Shown here: in pieces, positions 45,448-57,628 of the stretch
How positions within the stretch are numbered: position 1 is the stretch's first letter
Layout of the letters: the number at the start of each line of letters is the position of its first letter
Assembly (NCBI GenBank): GCA_022577435.1
Contig: JAKOON010000009.1
Coordinates: 11,923,911 to 11,987,910 of the forward strand
From: Embiotoca jacksoni
Taxonomy: Eukaryota > Chordata > Actinopteri > Embiotocidae
Length of the DNA stretch: 64,000 nucleotides
Direction of reading: 5' to 3'
Notes under the pieces: generated by a model
Told to the model about the DNA's origin: nothing
Database searches by the model: none
Seen by the model: the letters and a program-made list of their open reading frames with translations, nothing else
Program-made: the position numbers and the translations under genes

Positions 45448-47538
45448 ATGGGGTGTAGGCTCCCAAAGTTGCGGAAGGCAGAAGAGAGGCATAGCCCGGG
45501 CAACATCTACTCCACCCTCCGTCGACCTCAGGTGGAGACTAAAGTTGGAGTGGCCTACACCTACCACTTCCTGGATTTCCTGTTGGGGAAAGAAGGTATG
45601 GCATACAATCTCATGTACTTTCAATTATCTCTGTATAACAGACAAAAAATACTGTTCCTCTGTGAGTGCTTAATATCATACGTATCCCCGTTTATGTACG
45701 AAGTTATTTTCACTGTTCTCTTCAAGAGCTTGGGCTGGGCTCAGACTCAGACATGTACAGTATGTCACATGACTTGACTCTACTTCCCCCACACATGCAT
45801 ACTTGAAAATAGTCATGTGTTACATATTTCTTCATACGACACCTTTCTATTACAGACACACAAAAAGCTCACAAGCTCAACTTAATCAAATTTGTTACAA
45901 CATTACAGCTGCTCTAATGACTGTTTTTGATATTAAACCATGCTGGATTAAATGAGAACACGGGATGGTAAAATGATCTCTTGTTAATATGACACCAAAG
46001 ATAATTACTTAAGTCTACAGTTCATGTCAGCTGTATTGAGCATCTTTCAGCTTACTATTTTTAGCCTTTAACCCAATTATTGCTTACAGCTTCAGTCTTC
46101 AATGTGATCACAGTCTGGAGACCCTGTTCACATGTAGGTTCGCTCAGCCATATTAAGAAACGGACCAATCAGTGACCAATGGCTGTGGCTAGGCTGATGG
46201 CATTAAAGTCAAGCGTTTGTTTCTAATTGTAGTTACATCAATGGCAGCAGAATTTTGGCACTGAGCATAAGGGGCTCAATGATGGTTCATTGAAGGCTGC
46301 TCAAAATTAACCCAAGGTCTACACTCATTCGGTTGCAACAACTAGAAATAATCTCCACTGGAGACCCATCTATTCACAGAGTGAATCTGGTCTGGTAACA
46401 CCAGGCTACACTATTTTAGTTATACCGCCCACACCTTTACTGTTTTGGTTCGGTCTCTCATCAGTCTCATCTCATCTAAATAGACAGTTATTTTCCACCA
46501 GATTTAGTGGACCAAAACAGGAAAAATGCAAGGGGACATTTGACCTAACAAAAGTTATTAATGTTATTGTGGCATCTTGTGTGCCGGATTTATCAATAAG
46601 TAACCGTTTGCTAACCCATTAGCAATTAACCTTATAAGATCATAATAAATCAGTGTTATGTTTAGAGTCTGTTGCATGTGGTCAAAAAACAAATCGATAT
46701 ATGTAGGTTTATGCTTGTTTTACTTTCAGAAAGTTATCCTTAGGCTGTATGTTTATTCCCTTCATAATACATACTGATTTTAGGATTTATTCTTGGTGAA
46801 GTGAAACCAAAGGTGCACTAAACAATTTTAAGAAAAATGGAACAAATCAGGTTGTGTCTCATCATAAATGCTACTCTGTGCCAACAATCCCACAATGCAG
46901 CGCTTGTTTTCTGTATCTGAGATGACAAAGTGATGATAATGAATGAGTGAGTGGGTGAATGAGTTGTAGAGGGAGGCAATTTCAACCACAGCTCAAATGA
47001 AAGGAACAAATCTTGGCCATGAAATGCAGCAGGCAAGCTCATTCAGATCTGATTCACATTTGTCCCAGTTCCAGTCTGGAGGAGGCTCCGAGGGATGCGT
47101 CTTCACATTCGGTCATTCCAAAGTAATTCAGAAGAATTCTTGTTACTGAGCTCCTTGTCTGGTTTGTTTAAGTTTTCTGTTGAACTTTGCTTTGTCAGAC
47201 TGAACTCTGGTTACAGTGTTTGTGTGTGTTCCGCTCATAAAACAGCCACAGTTGCTCCTCCAACTTTAACCAGCCAAATGAAATGTTTCGGTCAGCAACT
47301 CGACAGAGCTGTTTTTCTTTTTTTCATAGTGTAAGTATCTGGAGGGCAGAAAGTGGCTTATAAACTGAAGTTGTGTCTGTGTGCAGCTCCTGTTGCAGAG
47401 AGTTCAAAGAGTTTTCTAATTCTCAGATTCAGCTATATTGTGCGCACTGTAGCAATGCCCTCCAACTTCCCCCTGCTGCACCCGCACACAATAACAATAT
47501 ACAAAAGCTAATGTGTATATGCAGGATGCTGTCTTCGG

Positions 47539-47599
<61 letters not shown>

Positions 47600-48462
47600 T
47601 TTTTGTTTGTATCTGTTTGGGAATATGAAAAATTGCATCTGATAACGTGTGGGTGTGTTTGTGTGTATGCTCACTGTGTCTTAAGGATGTTTGATGAGAA
47701 TCCTCCAGAGGCATCTGCTTCTAAAAATACTAATTCTTCCATTGTGTTGGTGTGGTCTATGAAGAGATAGCAACGAGGGAAGGAGTGAGGGAAAAGAGGA
47801 GCGAGGAGGAAGAAAGGAATAGTGTTGTAGCAGTTTAAGAAAAAGAAATCATCTCTTTTTCCTTATGGCTTAATGTTTCCACAAGCCTGGGCTCTCCATC
47901 ACCTGACAGGCAGAAGCAGGTGCAAGCAGCTCGATGAAATCCTTTTTAGAGGGGTTTCAAATGCAACACTGTAACAGACAGCAGGCACATCGCCACAGCC
48001 AAGTGGCAATGCTCCGCTTGCCAGTCGGCTTCATTTTCAGCCAGCCCTGTTATGTTTGGCAAATGGGTTAGGCTGTGGTGTTGGCAGAGAGAAATCTGGC
48101 ACCTTGGAATGGTGGTGGTGACCAACACAGACAATAGACATGAGGATTGCTTGTCTTTCTTGTTGCTAAAGGCAGCGGCAGATAAATTGTCTAATCACAC
48201 GTGCAGCAGCGCACACCTACAGGTACAGAAAGACCACACACACACACGCGCGCTCGCACACACACAGTGTTCATACAAGCAGCCACGGCGGCTCATTCAC
48301 GCTCACACAAAACACTTTATAGCACTTAGTCAACAGAGTTAGTGTTATCTTTCCACAGACAGGCAGGTCATTTATATGGAAAACTCACTGACGCCACCTG
48401 AGCTGCTTAAGATGGGTAGACTCTATTTTAGGATAAACACAGCTACTCTGAATTGATTGTGT

Positions 48463-48496
<34 letters not shown>

Positions 48497-49822
48497 ACGT
48501 ATGTATGTGTGAGGTTGTGAGTGGGTATATGCCGGCCTCTTTCCGTCTCTCTTCCTCTCTCTCCATTTGTGATAGAGAGACCAAGAGAAGTGAAGGATTC
48601 CTGGAGGATTATCTGATTGTTTGTGGAGATTGAGAGACCTCATTCCCAGCAAAGGGATTTTTTTGTATTTGTATGTGTGCGTGCGTGTGCGTGCGTGTGT
48701 ATGTAGGAGGCAGATAGAGGAATCTGTATGTTAGTCTATGACATTGAGGAAACACACGGTCAAATCCATGCTTTAATTCAATTTGGCTTCCATTAATAAT
48801 ATTATTTCCCTGCCAGCATGACTTGATGACTCCTACTCAGTAATGAAAAACAAACATCTCTGCTGGTGCCCCTCTGAAATATGTGAGGCTGCACGGCTGT
48901 TTATTAAACTAAGTTGCGTTCTCAGGAAGAGGAGCTTAATGCTTAGTGAAGAGGAGCGCAGTGTGATTTCTCACTTGACCCGTGACCCGTGAGTGATGAA
49001 ACTCCCCGGGAACAATGTGGCTGATGATATGGTGTCAGCCTTTGTTTTATGAGCTCTAACTCCAGCAGTGCTAGAAAAATATTTCTGTATGACTAAGCTC
49101 CGGCTCACTCACACTGGGTCACAGCGACCCCATGTTGAATCCAGGGAAGATGAGAAGAATGTTCACACATGAACCATTTATTTGATTTGTCGAGGACCAT
49201 CTCATCATATGACCTGAAACGAATGTCTCTTTCTACTCAACTGTCTTATTACTCTCTAATCACCAGTCTGCTGCACCTTGAAAGAACCTCCACCTTCACG
49301 AAAGGCACCATGATCTTCATTATCCTTGTTGTAACACCGATTGGTTACCATGACATGTCGGCATGAATGTAGAGTATGAAATCTCAGCCGGGTGTGAAAT
49401 TTTAACCCAGCCTCCTTTGTGTCGAAGCTGTGCTCAGATAATGAGCAGAAGAAAATGGAAAGAATGGCAAAACATGAACAGAAAAAGAGATTTAAAAAAA
49501 AAAAAGAGAGGCAGAATAAAGTCAGAGAGGTGTCAGAGAACAGAGGGTGAGAGAATGAACAGCGCATAAAAGCCAGAGTTGCAGTGAATGGTAGTCAGGT
49601 CTGGGAGCCAGGAGAGGAGAAGTTGAGAGTGAGAGGTGTGAGCAAGCGGGAGTCAGGACTCTGCCAATGTGTGAGGAAGTAAGTTAGGTGTGATGCTGTG
49701 TGACTAACGCTGGTCTCTGGAGCAGACAGCGAGGAGCTGAACTCTGCTGATGACTTTCTGTCGCCCTGCAGAGACGGAGACCCACTCGGCTCATTAAAAC
49801 TTGCAACGTGTGTCTAATGCTC

Positions 49823-49853
<31 letters not shown>

Positions 49854-51705
49854 GCGCGTGCATGCTTTTGTATACCTGTGGACAAGTTTTCTTTGTGGGG
49901 AAGTGTGTGTACAGATTAATAGAGTGGTTGTGCGTGTACGTGAGCAACAACGCAACAATGTTATGGGAGATATTTTCTCTGTTGACAAAGTGTGACATAT
50001 TCCTTCTTTCTCTTATTGCAATCAGAAAATATGTTTTGTATTTTACTCAGAGAGCTGCCGTAGCACAAATCCATTAGTGCATTGCCTGTCACACTTTTCA
50101 AGGAAAGCACATCAACTCCTTCTATGACAGTTTGTTGATCTGACATAGTTCAGATAATTTTTCTGGATCGTTCTTTATGCAGTTTCAGTTGTATTGACAA
50201 AAAGCCTTGAGAGAATGCTAGCAAAGATGGCAGAGAGTTGCTATGAGTCAAAAGTGAGCCAGACTGGAATTCACAGCATCACAAGTACACGAGTACTGTA
50301 TGTGCCTTAAGCACCACACTGTGTTCTCACCACAGAAAACCTTTTTTCTCCTGCTTGTACTCGTCAGCCGTTTTTGTGATCCCGGCGCTCATTCTGTGAC
50401 ATTTTTTTTTTTATAAAGTGCTCACTCTGAGGGGATCAGACCTCCTTTGACAAAGCTCATACACTGACCATCATAACTTTCGGCTCCATTCCCTAAACAG
50501 CACGGGAGCTCCTGGCTCCAGGAAGTTGATTATTTTATAGTCACAGTTTTGGTACATATCCTCGCCTAAAACCTCTGCAAGTCATTAGAAGACTATTTAA
50601 ATAAACGTGAACCTCCAGCAAGCAGAGGGATAAGCCTTGAGGGTGGCTGTAAGTAGTAATCCCCATGCATCACCTTGCAGGCTTAGTGCAAACTCTTCCT
50701 TTCTCATGCGCGCACACTCAGACGACATAGCCAAAAAAGATGGCCCATACACCCTCGCTGAGATACCGTGGCACAACTGCACCGCAAAATGTGCTTTACA
50801 GTCACACAGAAATTTGGGGATTTGTAAAAGGAATTAATAAGCCCTTTCAAGCAGCTACGGGAAGGGGATGACTCTCTCACTCCACACACAGCTTGTGAAA
50901 TCCAGGGTCAAAAAGTGAGGCGTCGCTCTCGGCACAACAGTGGCTGTGATGTGGTCAAAGCTGCAGGTCAGGATGGAAATAGCAGTGCGAGGATCAACAG
51001 CTGAACAGCCGCTCAGTCGCTCCTTGTGTCCGTCAAACAATGTACGCTTGGATGTTTCACACTCCAATGAGGGTATGGATGTAGTACACTTGCCTCTTTG
51101 TGTTTGAAACCCTCAAAGGCACAAAAGAGACACAATATCATACAGACCCAAACATATTACACACCTCAAACTTAACACACTCATTGCTACTAATATGACC
51201 TCCCTGCCCTCCCTAGCTGGCTCTATAAAACCTCTGCCGGCTTCTCTGCCCCGAGCCGTTCCCATGTTCCCATTCTGAAGCGGAATTGCAGTCTCCCTTT
51301 TAAATCCCACAGTGGCAGACAGTATAAATGAAGTCGCTTCCGAGCCTAAAGCGCTGCATATCACTATAATAACTTTCTGTATGTCTTGCCTGAATTAGCT
51401 GCGATGTCTTTGCCTGCCTGTCTCGTCGGTGGGTGAGTGCCAGCCGTGCAGAGCTAATGACGGCTAATGACTGTTTACGGTGACAGGATCGTTGTTATCC
51501 CCCTCCCGCCGTCACCCCACCCCGGTCTCCAGCTGTTATTATTATCACTGTACTGCTTTTGATAAGTCCCCACAGACACCCGTTTAAGTGTTTGCTTGAT
51601 GAAAGGCTCTCGTGGTTCCAAGCAGTTGTGGCAAGATGATGCGATGGTTGGGTTTTTCTCGAGGAGATTTTTTTTTTTTGTTATTGTTTTTTTTTTTTTT
51701 GTGCC

Positions 51706-51790
<85 letters not shown>

Positions 51791-54700
51791 ACACGCCAGA
51801 TGATGGAGAACAAATTGAAAATGAGATGGCTTGCACATTTCTCTGTGTTTTGTGTGTGTGTGTGTGTGTCAAGTTAATTTATTCAGGTTATTTTCTCTTC
51901 TCCAGACCCATGCAAATGAGATTGAATGGAAAAGGATGACAAGCATTCAGGCACAAACAGACAGCCTCATCTCTCTCTCTCTCTCCTTCCCCAGCGCAGC
52001 TCTGCTAACTGCCTCGCTCTTCCCGTCTCCCCTTTTTCGTTACCTCTTCTCGTTTTCCATCCTACCCTCTCTCTCACACACCTGGCTTCACTCAGAAGCA
52101 CACAGCCATATGTGCATGCTCCCTTAAAAGCCTGTGCACAGACAGAGAACCTTACAACAATACACCCTCCTCAAGAGGGTCCCTCTCACGAGCATTGCCC
52201 TCTCCCTGGTGGATTTGCAGTGACAGTTTGCTTCCATACGATAAGCTCCGCAAACCATTTCCACTGAAGTGAACGGGTCCTCTCTCCATTGTGTTTGATA
52301 ATAAGCGAGCCGGCTCTGTGTTAGCGATAGCTGCTAATACCACATGCCCAAACAAGCAACGTGATAGCATTGTCTCTCAAACCTTTTGATGTACATATGT
52401 GTGTGTTCTTTACTCAACTGTGTCTGTTTGTGTTGGAGAAACGGTCTTCAACTCTGTTAATATGGATGAGTGTAGGTGTAAATGAGCTCTCTCCAGCATC
52501 TGTCCATGCATAATGGTGTCTGCCTCTGCACACTGGTGAATCTCTGCAAGAGTGTGTTTTCCAAGAGCCAGACTGTGGCTGGTGACAGTGAGGACAGAGG
52601 CTAATAGTTCTGGTGTAATTAGTTTCAGATTTAGCATGAAGATGCCATGTGTTGTTGCTCACTTGGAATTATAATAATGAAACATGCTCTGTCTTTGTTC
52701 CTTCACACCCTTTGTCCCTGTAATTTTTCTGCCCTCCTCCTCTTTTTTTCATCCATGTCTAAGTAGCTCTCTGTCACCTTCCCCTGCCTCTTTTTTAAAC
52801 TGTCCTGTCCTTGTCATGACCATATTTCCCACTACGCCTTCTTGTCTAACCTTGTTTTTCTTCCTCTCCTCTCGCCCCTTCTCCTCCCTCCAGAGGTGTC
52901 GGTGTCTTCGGTGCTTTGTCTGTCCTCGGTCAGAGAGCTGCCGGTTCAGGTCAGGGAACTCTACACGCAGGGTTTTGTCCTAGTCGCTGTCCACCCCTTT
53001 GTACATCCCTGCGGCCCTCGCCATGCCCACATCCAGCGCCAGCTCCACCGGGCCGTGCTGGTCCGAGAGACTCCAAGGTACACGGACTAAACACACCCTT
53101 CACTTCTGTCTCTGGTGAAGCCAGTAGATTTAAAAGTAGATTTAACGGTATCGATTGTTATAGTAGATTGATTAAGATAGATAAGATGATTAAGTAGCAG
53201 ACAGATTTAGCCATCATTAAGAGGGTTCTAGCTTTTGCAACTTCCTTGTTTTGACATGGAGGCCAATTGAGAGTTATCACAAGCCACCTCACCCCCTTTT
53301 CTTTATGTAAAATTAATTCCACATGAGTATCCTACAAAATATGGCTAACTTTAGCTCACTACCCCCATTCTTTCACTCTTGTCTGTACATACTATACTGT
53401 ACTGTATACTGTACGGTTCACCACCATATGTGAGCTGAGCATAACTTTCGTATCTCACCAGTCTCATTTCTGACATGCAAGCAGCCAGACCTTATTCTCA
53501 GCATCCTATCAGAAGTTACAGACAGATCTAATCCAAATATAAACCATACATGCATGTAGAGACCTCCTAAGACTGTTCATCATCCATAAGTGCTAATTAT
53601 CATTCATGCAGTCCTGATGATGGATTCATTTGTAGCTCTGTTCCATTTTGAGTGAATCATGTCTATTTTTACAGTTTTTAGCTGGACCTCATCAGCGCAG
53701 ATGACTGTTAGTGTCTGAGTGACTGAGGGATGAAATTATACCGATGGTCATTCAAATCCCACACGACTGACTAACGAACTCACCATATATTGGGCAAATG
53801 CCGCAACTTCCTGTGTCTGTTTCAAATTAAAAGCCTTCATTTCAAATTAAAGTCCTGTATCATTTCCGACACAGTCCAGCCATATACTAGGTTTTGATTT
53901 AGTCTTGCTCTTCATCAGTTGTGCTGCTTAAAGTTGCTTGATACGTGTCAGTTTAAAATTTCTTTAATAACTGTCGTTAGTCTGCCAGCACCATGACTCT
54001 ATGAATGACTGCAGGTCTATTGGTTGGACCTGCACTTTGGTCCAGACTGAGAATTCCCAACCACTGTTTGATGGATTGCAGGGAAGTGTAGTGCAGAGAT
54101 TTGTAATCCTGAGAGACCATTAATGGCTAACTTGTCTCGTAGCACCATCAGCAGATCAAAAGTTTCACATATTTTCTGAAATATCTCATAATCTACTATA
54201 TTCACTGGCATAAAGTATGTATTGCTTCCTAGTGAGTTTCTGTCAGAAATATAAAGAAAACACCATAAAAATCATAGGGATCTTCCAGCATAATCCTTGT
54301 ATTTATTATAGCACTTTATATGTCATTTTCTAAAACACAATTCTTTCGAAACATATGAGTGATCTACAATTCATCAAATGATCCACACTCTCTCCACCAT
54401 GTTGCCATCGTCTTACAATAATTGTATTTTATAGACAGTGGGCCCCTATGGCTCAGTCCAGTCTTTTCATCCAGACAGCCATGGTTATATATATATACAT
54501 AAGCTTCCATTTGTTGTCATTTACACCCTTTAAACTAAAGGACATTTTGCTTAGCCTACACTTTTTGACATCCCCATCCATTCTTTAATGTGAATTCAAA
54601 GACTAGTGTGTTGTGTACACACACAAACAGTAACACACAGACTTTAGTGCACAGGCAGGTGCCAGGCTGCTTCCTTTGAAGCCCCTCCTGCCAAGTGGTC

Positions 54701-57190
54701 CTGCTGCTTCCTGGCACCTGTCACCGTGGAGACGGCTGATTGCATCATCAGCGCTCGCCAGAGGGGAACGGCACCCTGAAAGAGAGAAACCATCTCGCCA
54801 TCCTTTCATCTGCTTTCTTCAGTGATGACCGTACCCCCGCCTATTCTTTTGTCCTCGTCACCCCCCCTTCGTCCCCTTTACTCTGCCTTTTATCTCCCCA
54901 TCACCGCCATCCCCTTTCATCAAAAACCCTAAAAATGAAAGAAAAAAAAATATCACAGATCTACTGTTTCAAATCTAGCTGAGAACGTCACTCACGCCTC
55001 AGAGCACAAGATATTACCACGGCCTTCCCACTGACCTCAATCCAGATCTGAAGAGGCATATCTGAATGCTCCTTTTATGATGGTGTCTTGCAGTGGGAGC
55101 AGAAGGAAATTCAGTCTCTTTTTCTGTCTAATAAGTCTTTTGTGGTGGCTGTGAATGTGTGCTCTCCTTAAATGGAAAATTCAACTAGTATCCAAATTGA
55201 CATTATGTTTCTGCAGTGATCATTTTGGGTCAACGAGTGCTCCTGAACATAAGCACATGCGCCAGCATCTATAAAGTCAAGGCTATTTTAGACTGTAATG
55301 TTTCTGGGTGATATAAGTGCTCTGGTTATAATCAACAGGCAATAAACCTCAAGCAAACGGTTCGGGCTGAAGCCATGACTGTTCAAGCCCGTTTTCTGCT
55401 TCATATAAGTGCAATTGACCTGAGCTGATGATTTAGTGATGCTTTATGTTTAATATCCGTGTCAATTCTTTCGTTTCTCATCTTACAGTACAGAGAAAAG
55501 CCAACTGAGATGGGTAAGAAATCGTCTGGAGACGGATGTCTGTGTGGGAGGTAACCAGGACGCCGACCCAGAAGTGATCCAGAGCTACGTCAAGAGGGTG
55601 AGTTCAAGGGGGAGCAATTAGTCATGCCAAAAACCTGATTTGGTTTCTAATTATATTATTCATTCTCCATGTATTTATCTTAAAATAGTTATTTCTGAAG
55701 TTTGGGATAAAAATAATCATCCTTGTTGTGTTTTACAAACAATCTGGTCAGCATCCTGTAAATGACATCTAGTGGGTTGTAATCACTTTGTAATTTTAGG
55801 CTTATTCAAATAGGATCTCAGTGATGAAGCTGTGCAGAGAGAGGAGGGCTTTGTGTTGCTAGAATTATTTTTGACAGAAGGCCATCTAGTAAAAAACATG
55901 CGGTGACAATCTAACTGAAGGACACTGAATACTTCTCAGTTCGTTAAAAAAAGACAGGAGGACAGGAAAATTACTTTAAGTTTACACTTTTATTTTTTTA
56001 GGAAGGCACATTCAAAAAAAAAATTCTCCAAGGACTTTCAATTAAATTAACAAAAGCAGTTCATACTTGTTGCTCTGTGTGTTTCTGTGTGTGTGTGTTT
56101 TGTGTTGGCGCAGCACCACTGTGACAGTGAAGGAAACATTATGCTGCTCTAAAGGCTACAGGCAACTGGCTGTAATTGTCTGTCTGTGCCATATGGTAAC
56201 TGTGCCTCTGGTACTGACATGCAGAGCTTCTCCAACTCAAATGGAGCAAATTTGAGTGTTTTCTGTTTTGAAATATTGTAAATTTACCAGATTGAAAGGA
56301 TTTTAACAACTCATGGTGACAGGAGCTAAGCAAGAAGCAAGTGCAGCTGTAATATCTTTGACCCAAGTGGGCTGTAAAAAGGGTGAAAGAGAATTAGTAA
56401 CCAGTAAAACATACTGGATTCCTCCCAGTTGCTTTTACTGTGACACTGCTCGCTATCCTGTAACTTGGAAACCAAATAAGCATCAACATAATGAGTGGAC
56501 GGGTACAGTAGTTATGGTAAACTATAATGTGAGATAACCTTAAAGTACCCTGTAGACTACAGCATCATTTCTGGCATTTATCATCTGTTAAACTCACTGT
56601 TAGTGTCTCTGCCCATGAATTCGCCAACAGTCCTACATTGGGAAATGAAAATGTGCTCTATTGAATAGATTTGCATCTGAACACCCAGCGAGCACAAAGG
56701 AAAACCTGATTGGATGGAAATGCACATTACTGAGTATAATGTGATAGGCTCCGGCAGCGTGACATGAATAACCAATCAGATCACAACCTGCCAGAGAGAG
56801 TTCGAGATAAGGACCCAGGAGCAGCATCGAGCAGACAGAGTGACAGGACTGTGTGTGTGTGTGTGTTCAGTTTTGCAAATCTATACTTCTGTTTTTCCAG
56901 TATTCACTAGCCTCCCCACTCTCAATCTGTCTCAGGACATGCTCATCTGATAAAACTGTGTGAGTTTGTGTGTACATGGTGTGAGTGTGTTGGCAATAGA
57001 GAGAGTGTTTTTACAAATGTGATGTGCATGTGTATGGATGAATGAAGTAGTGGGTAATAGGGGAAGATGCGTCTCATTATTGTTCGGTGGTAGTTTGCAA
57101 TCTGATTTCTCTCCTGTCGAGCCCGTCTAAAACTGTCAGCCCAAATATCAACTGACAATTAACCACCAGAGCTCTGTGGGAGGGAGTAAT

Positions 57191-57269
<79 letters not shown>

Positions 57270-57550
57270 TAAACTGACACACAAGTACACACACGGATGC
57301 GTTGAGATAATGAGGTCCTTTTGTCATTTGAATATTTGATCTTTGCAGATGATTAGGTAGGTTGTTATTTTGCAGAATATCTACCCTGCGTATGTCAGCC
57401 TTTGTTTGTGTGTAAATGAGGCTTTGTTTGACTGACTATAGTAGAAGAAACTGTGCAAATTTATTTGTGGTGCTGTGAAAGACGTCCTTTATATTTATGT
57501 CACTCAAATTTATTTTGATAGAGTTTGTGTGTGTGGATGATGATGATAAC

Positions 57551-57628
<78 letters not shown>

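Larger units (their letters stand above)
45596..52893 (+). other. rftn1: rftn1 intron 2, microsatellite-rich, no gene seen
   Basis: About 7.3 kb. It holds repeat copy B and several GT microsatellites. The remaining stretches, including 50090-51470, have no splice-bounded open frame that I can assign. Regulatory sequence could be present, but without comparison it cannot be recognised. Confidence 0.6.

Noticed and set aside
45304..45777. 157-codon frame that extends upstream of the rftn1 start through the CTCCT repeat
   Set aside because: A strong CAG acceptor precedes the ATG and the family requires Gly2/Cys3 at the N-terminus; the upstream Met frame is intronic.
47373..47770. Several frames through GT microsatellites in rftn1 intron 2 (also 49800-50077, 51596-51939, 57525-57854)
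   Set aside because: Cys-Val repeats arise from GT tracts; only the 57637 part of the last is a real exon.
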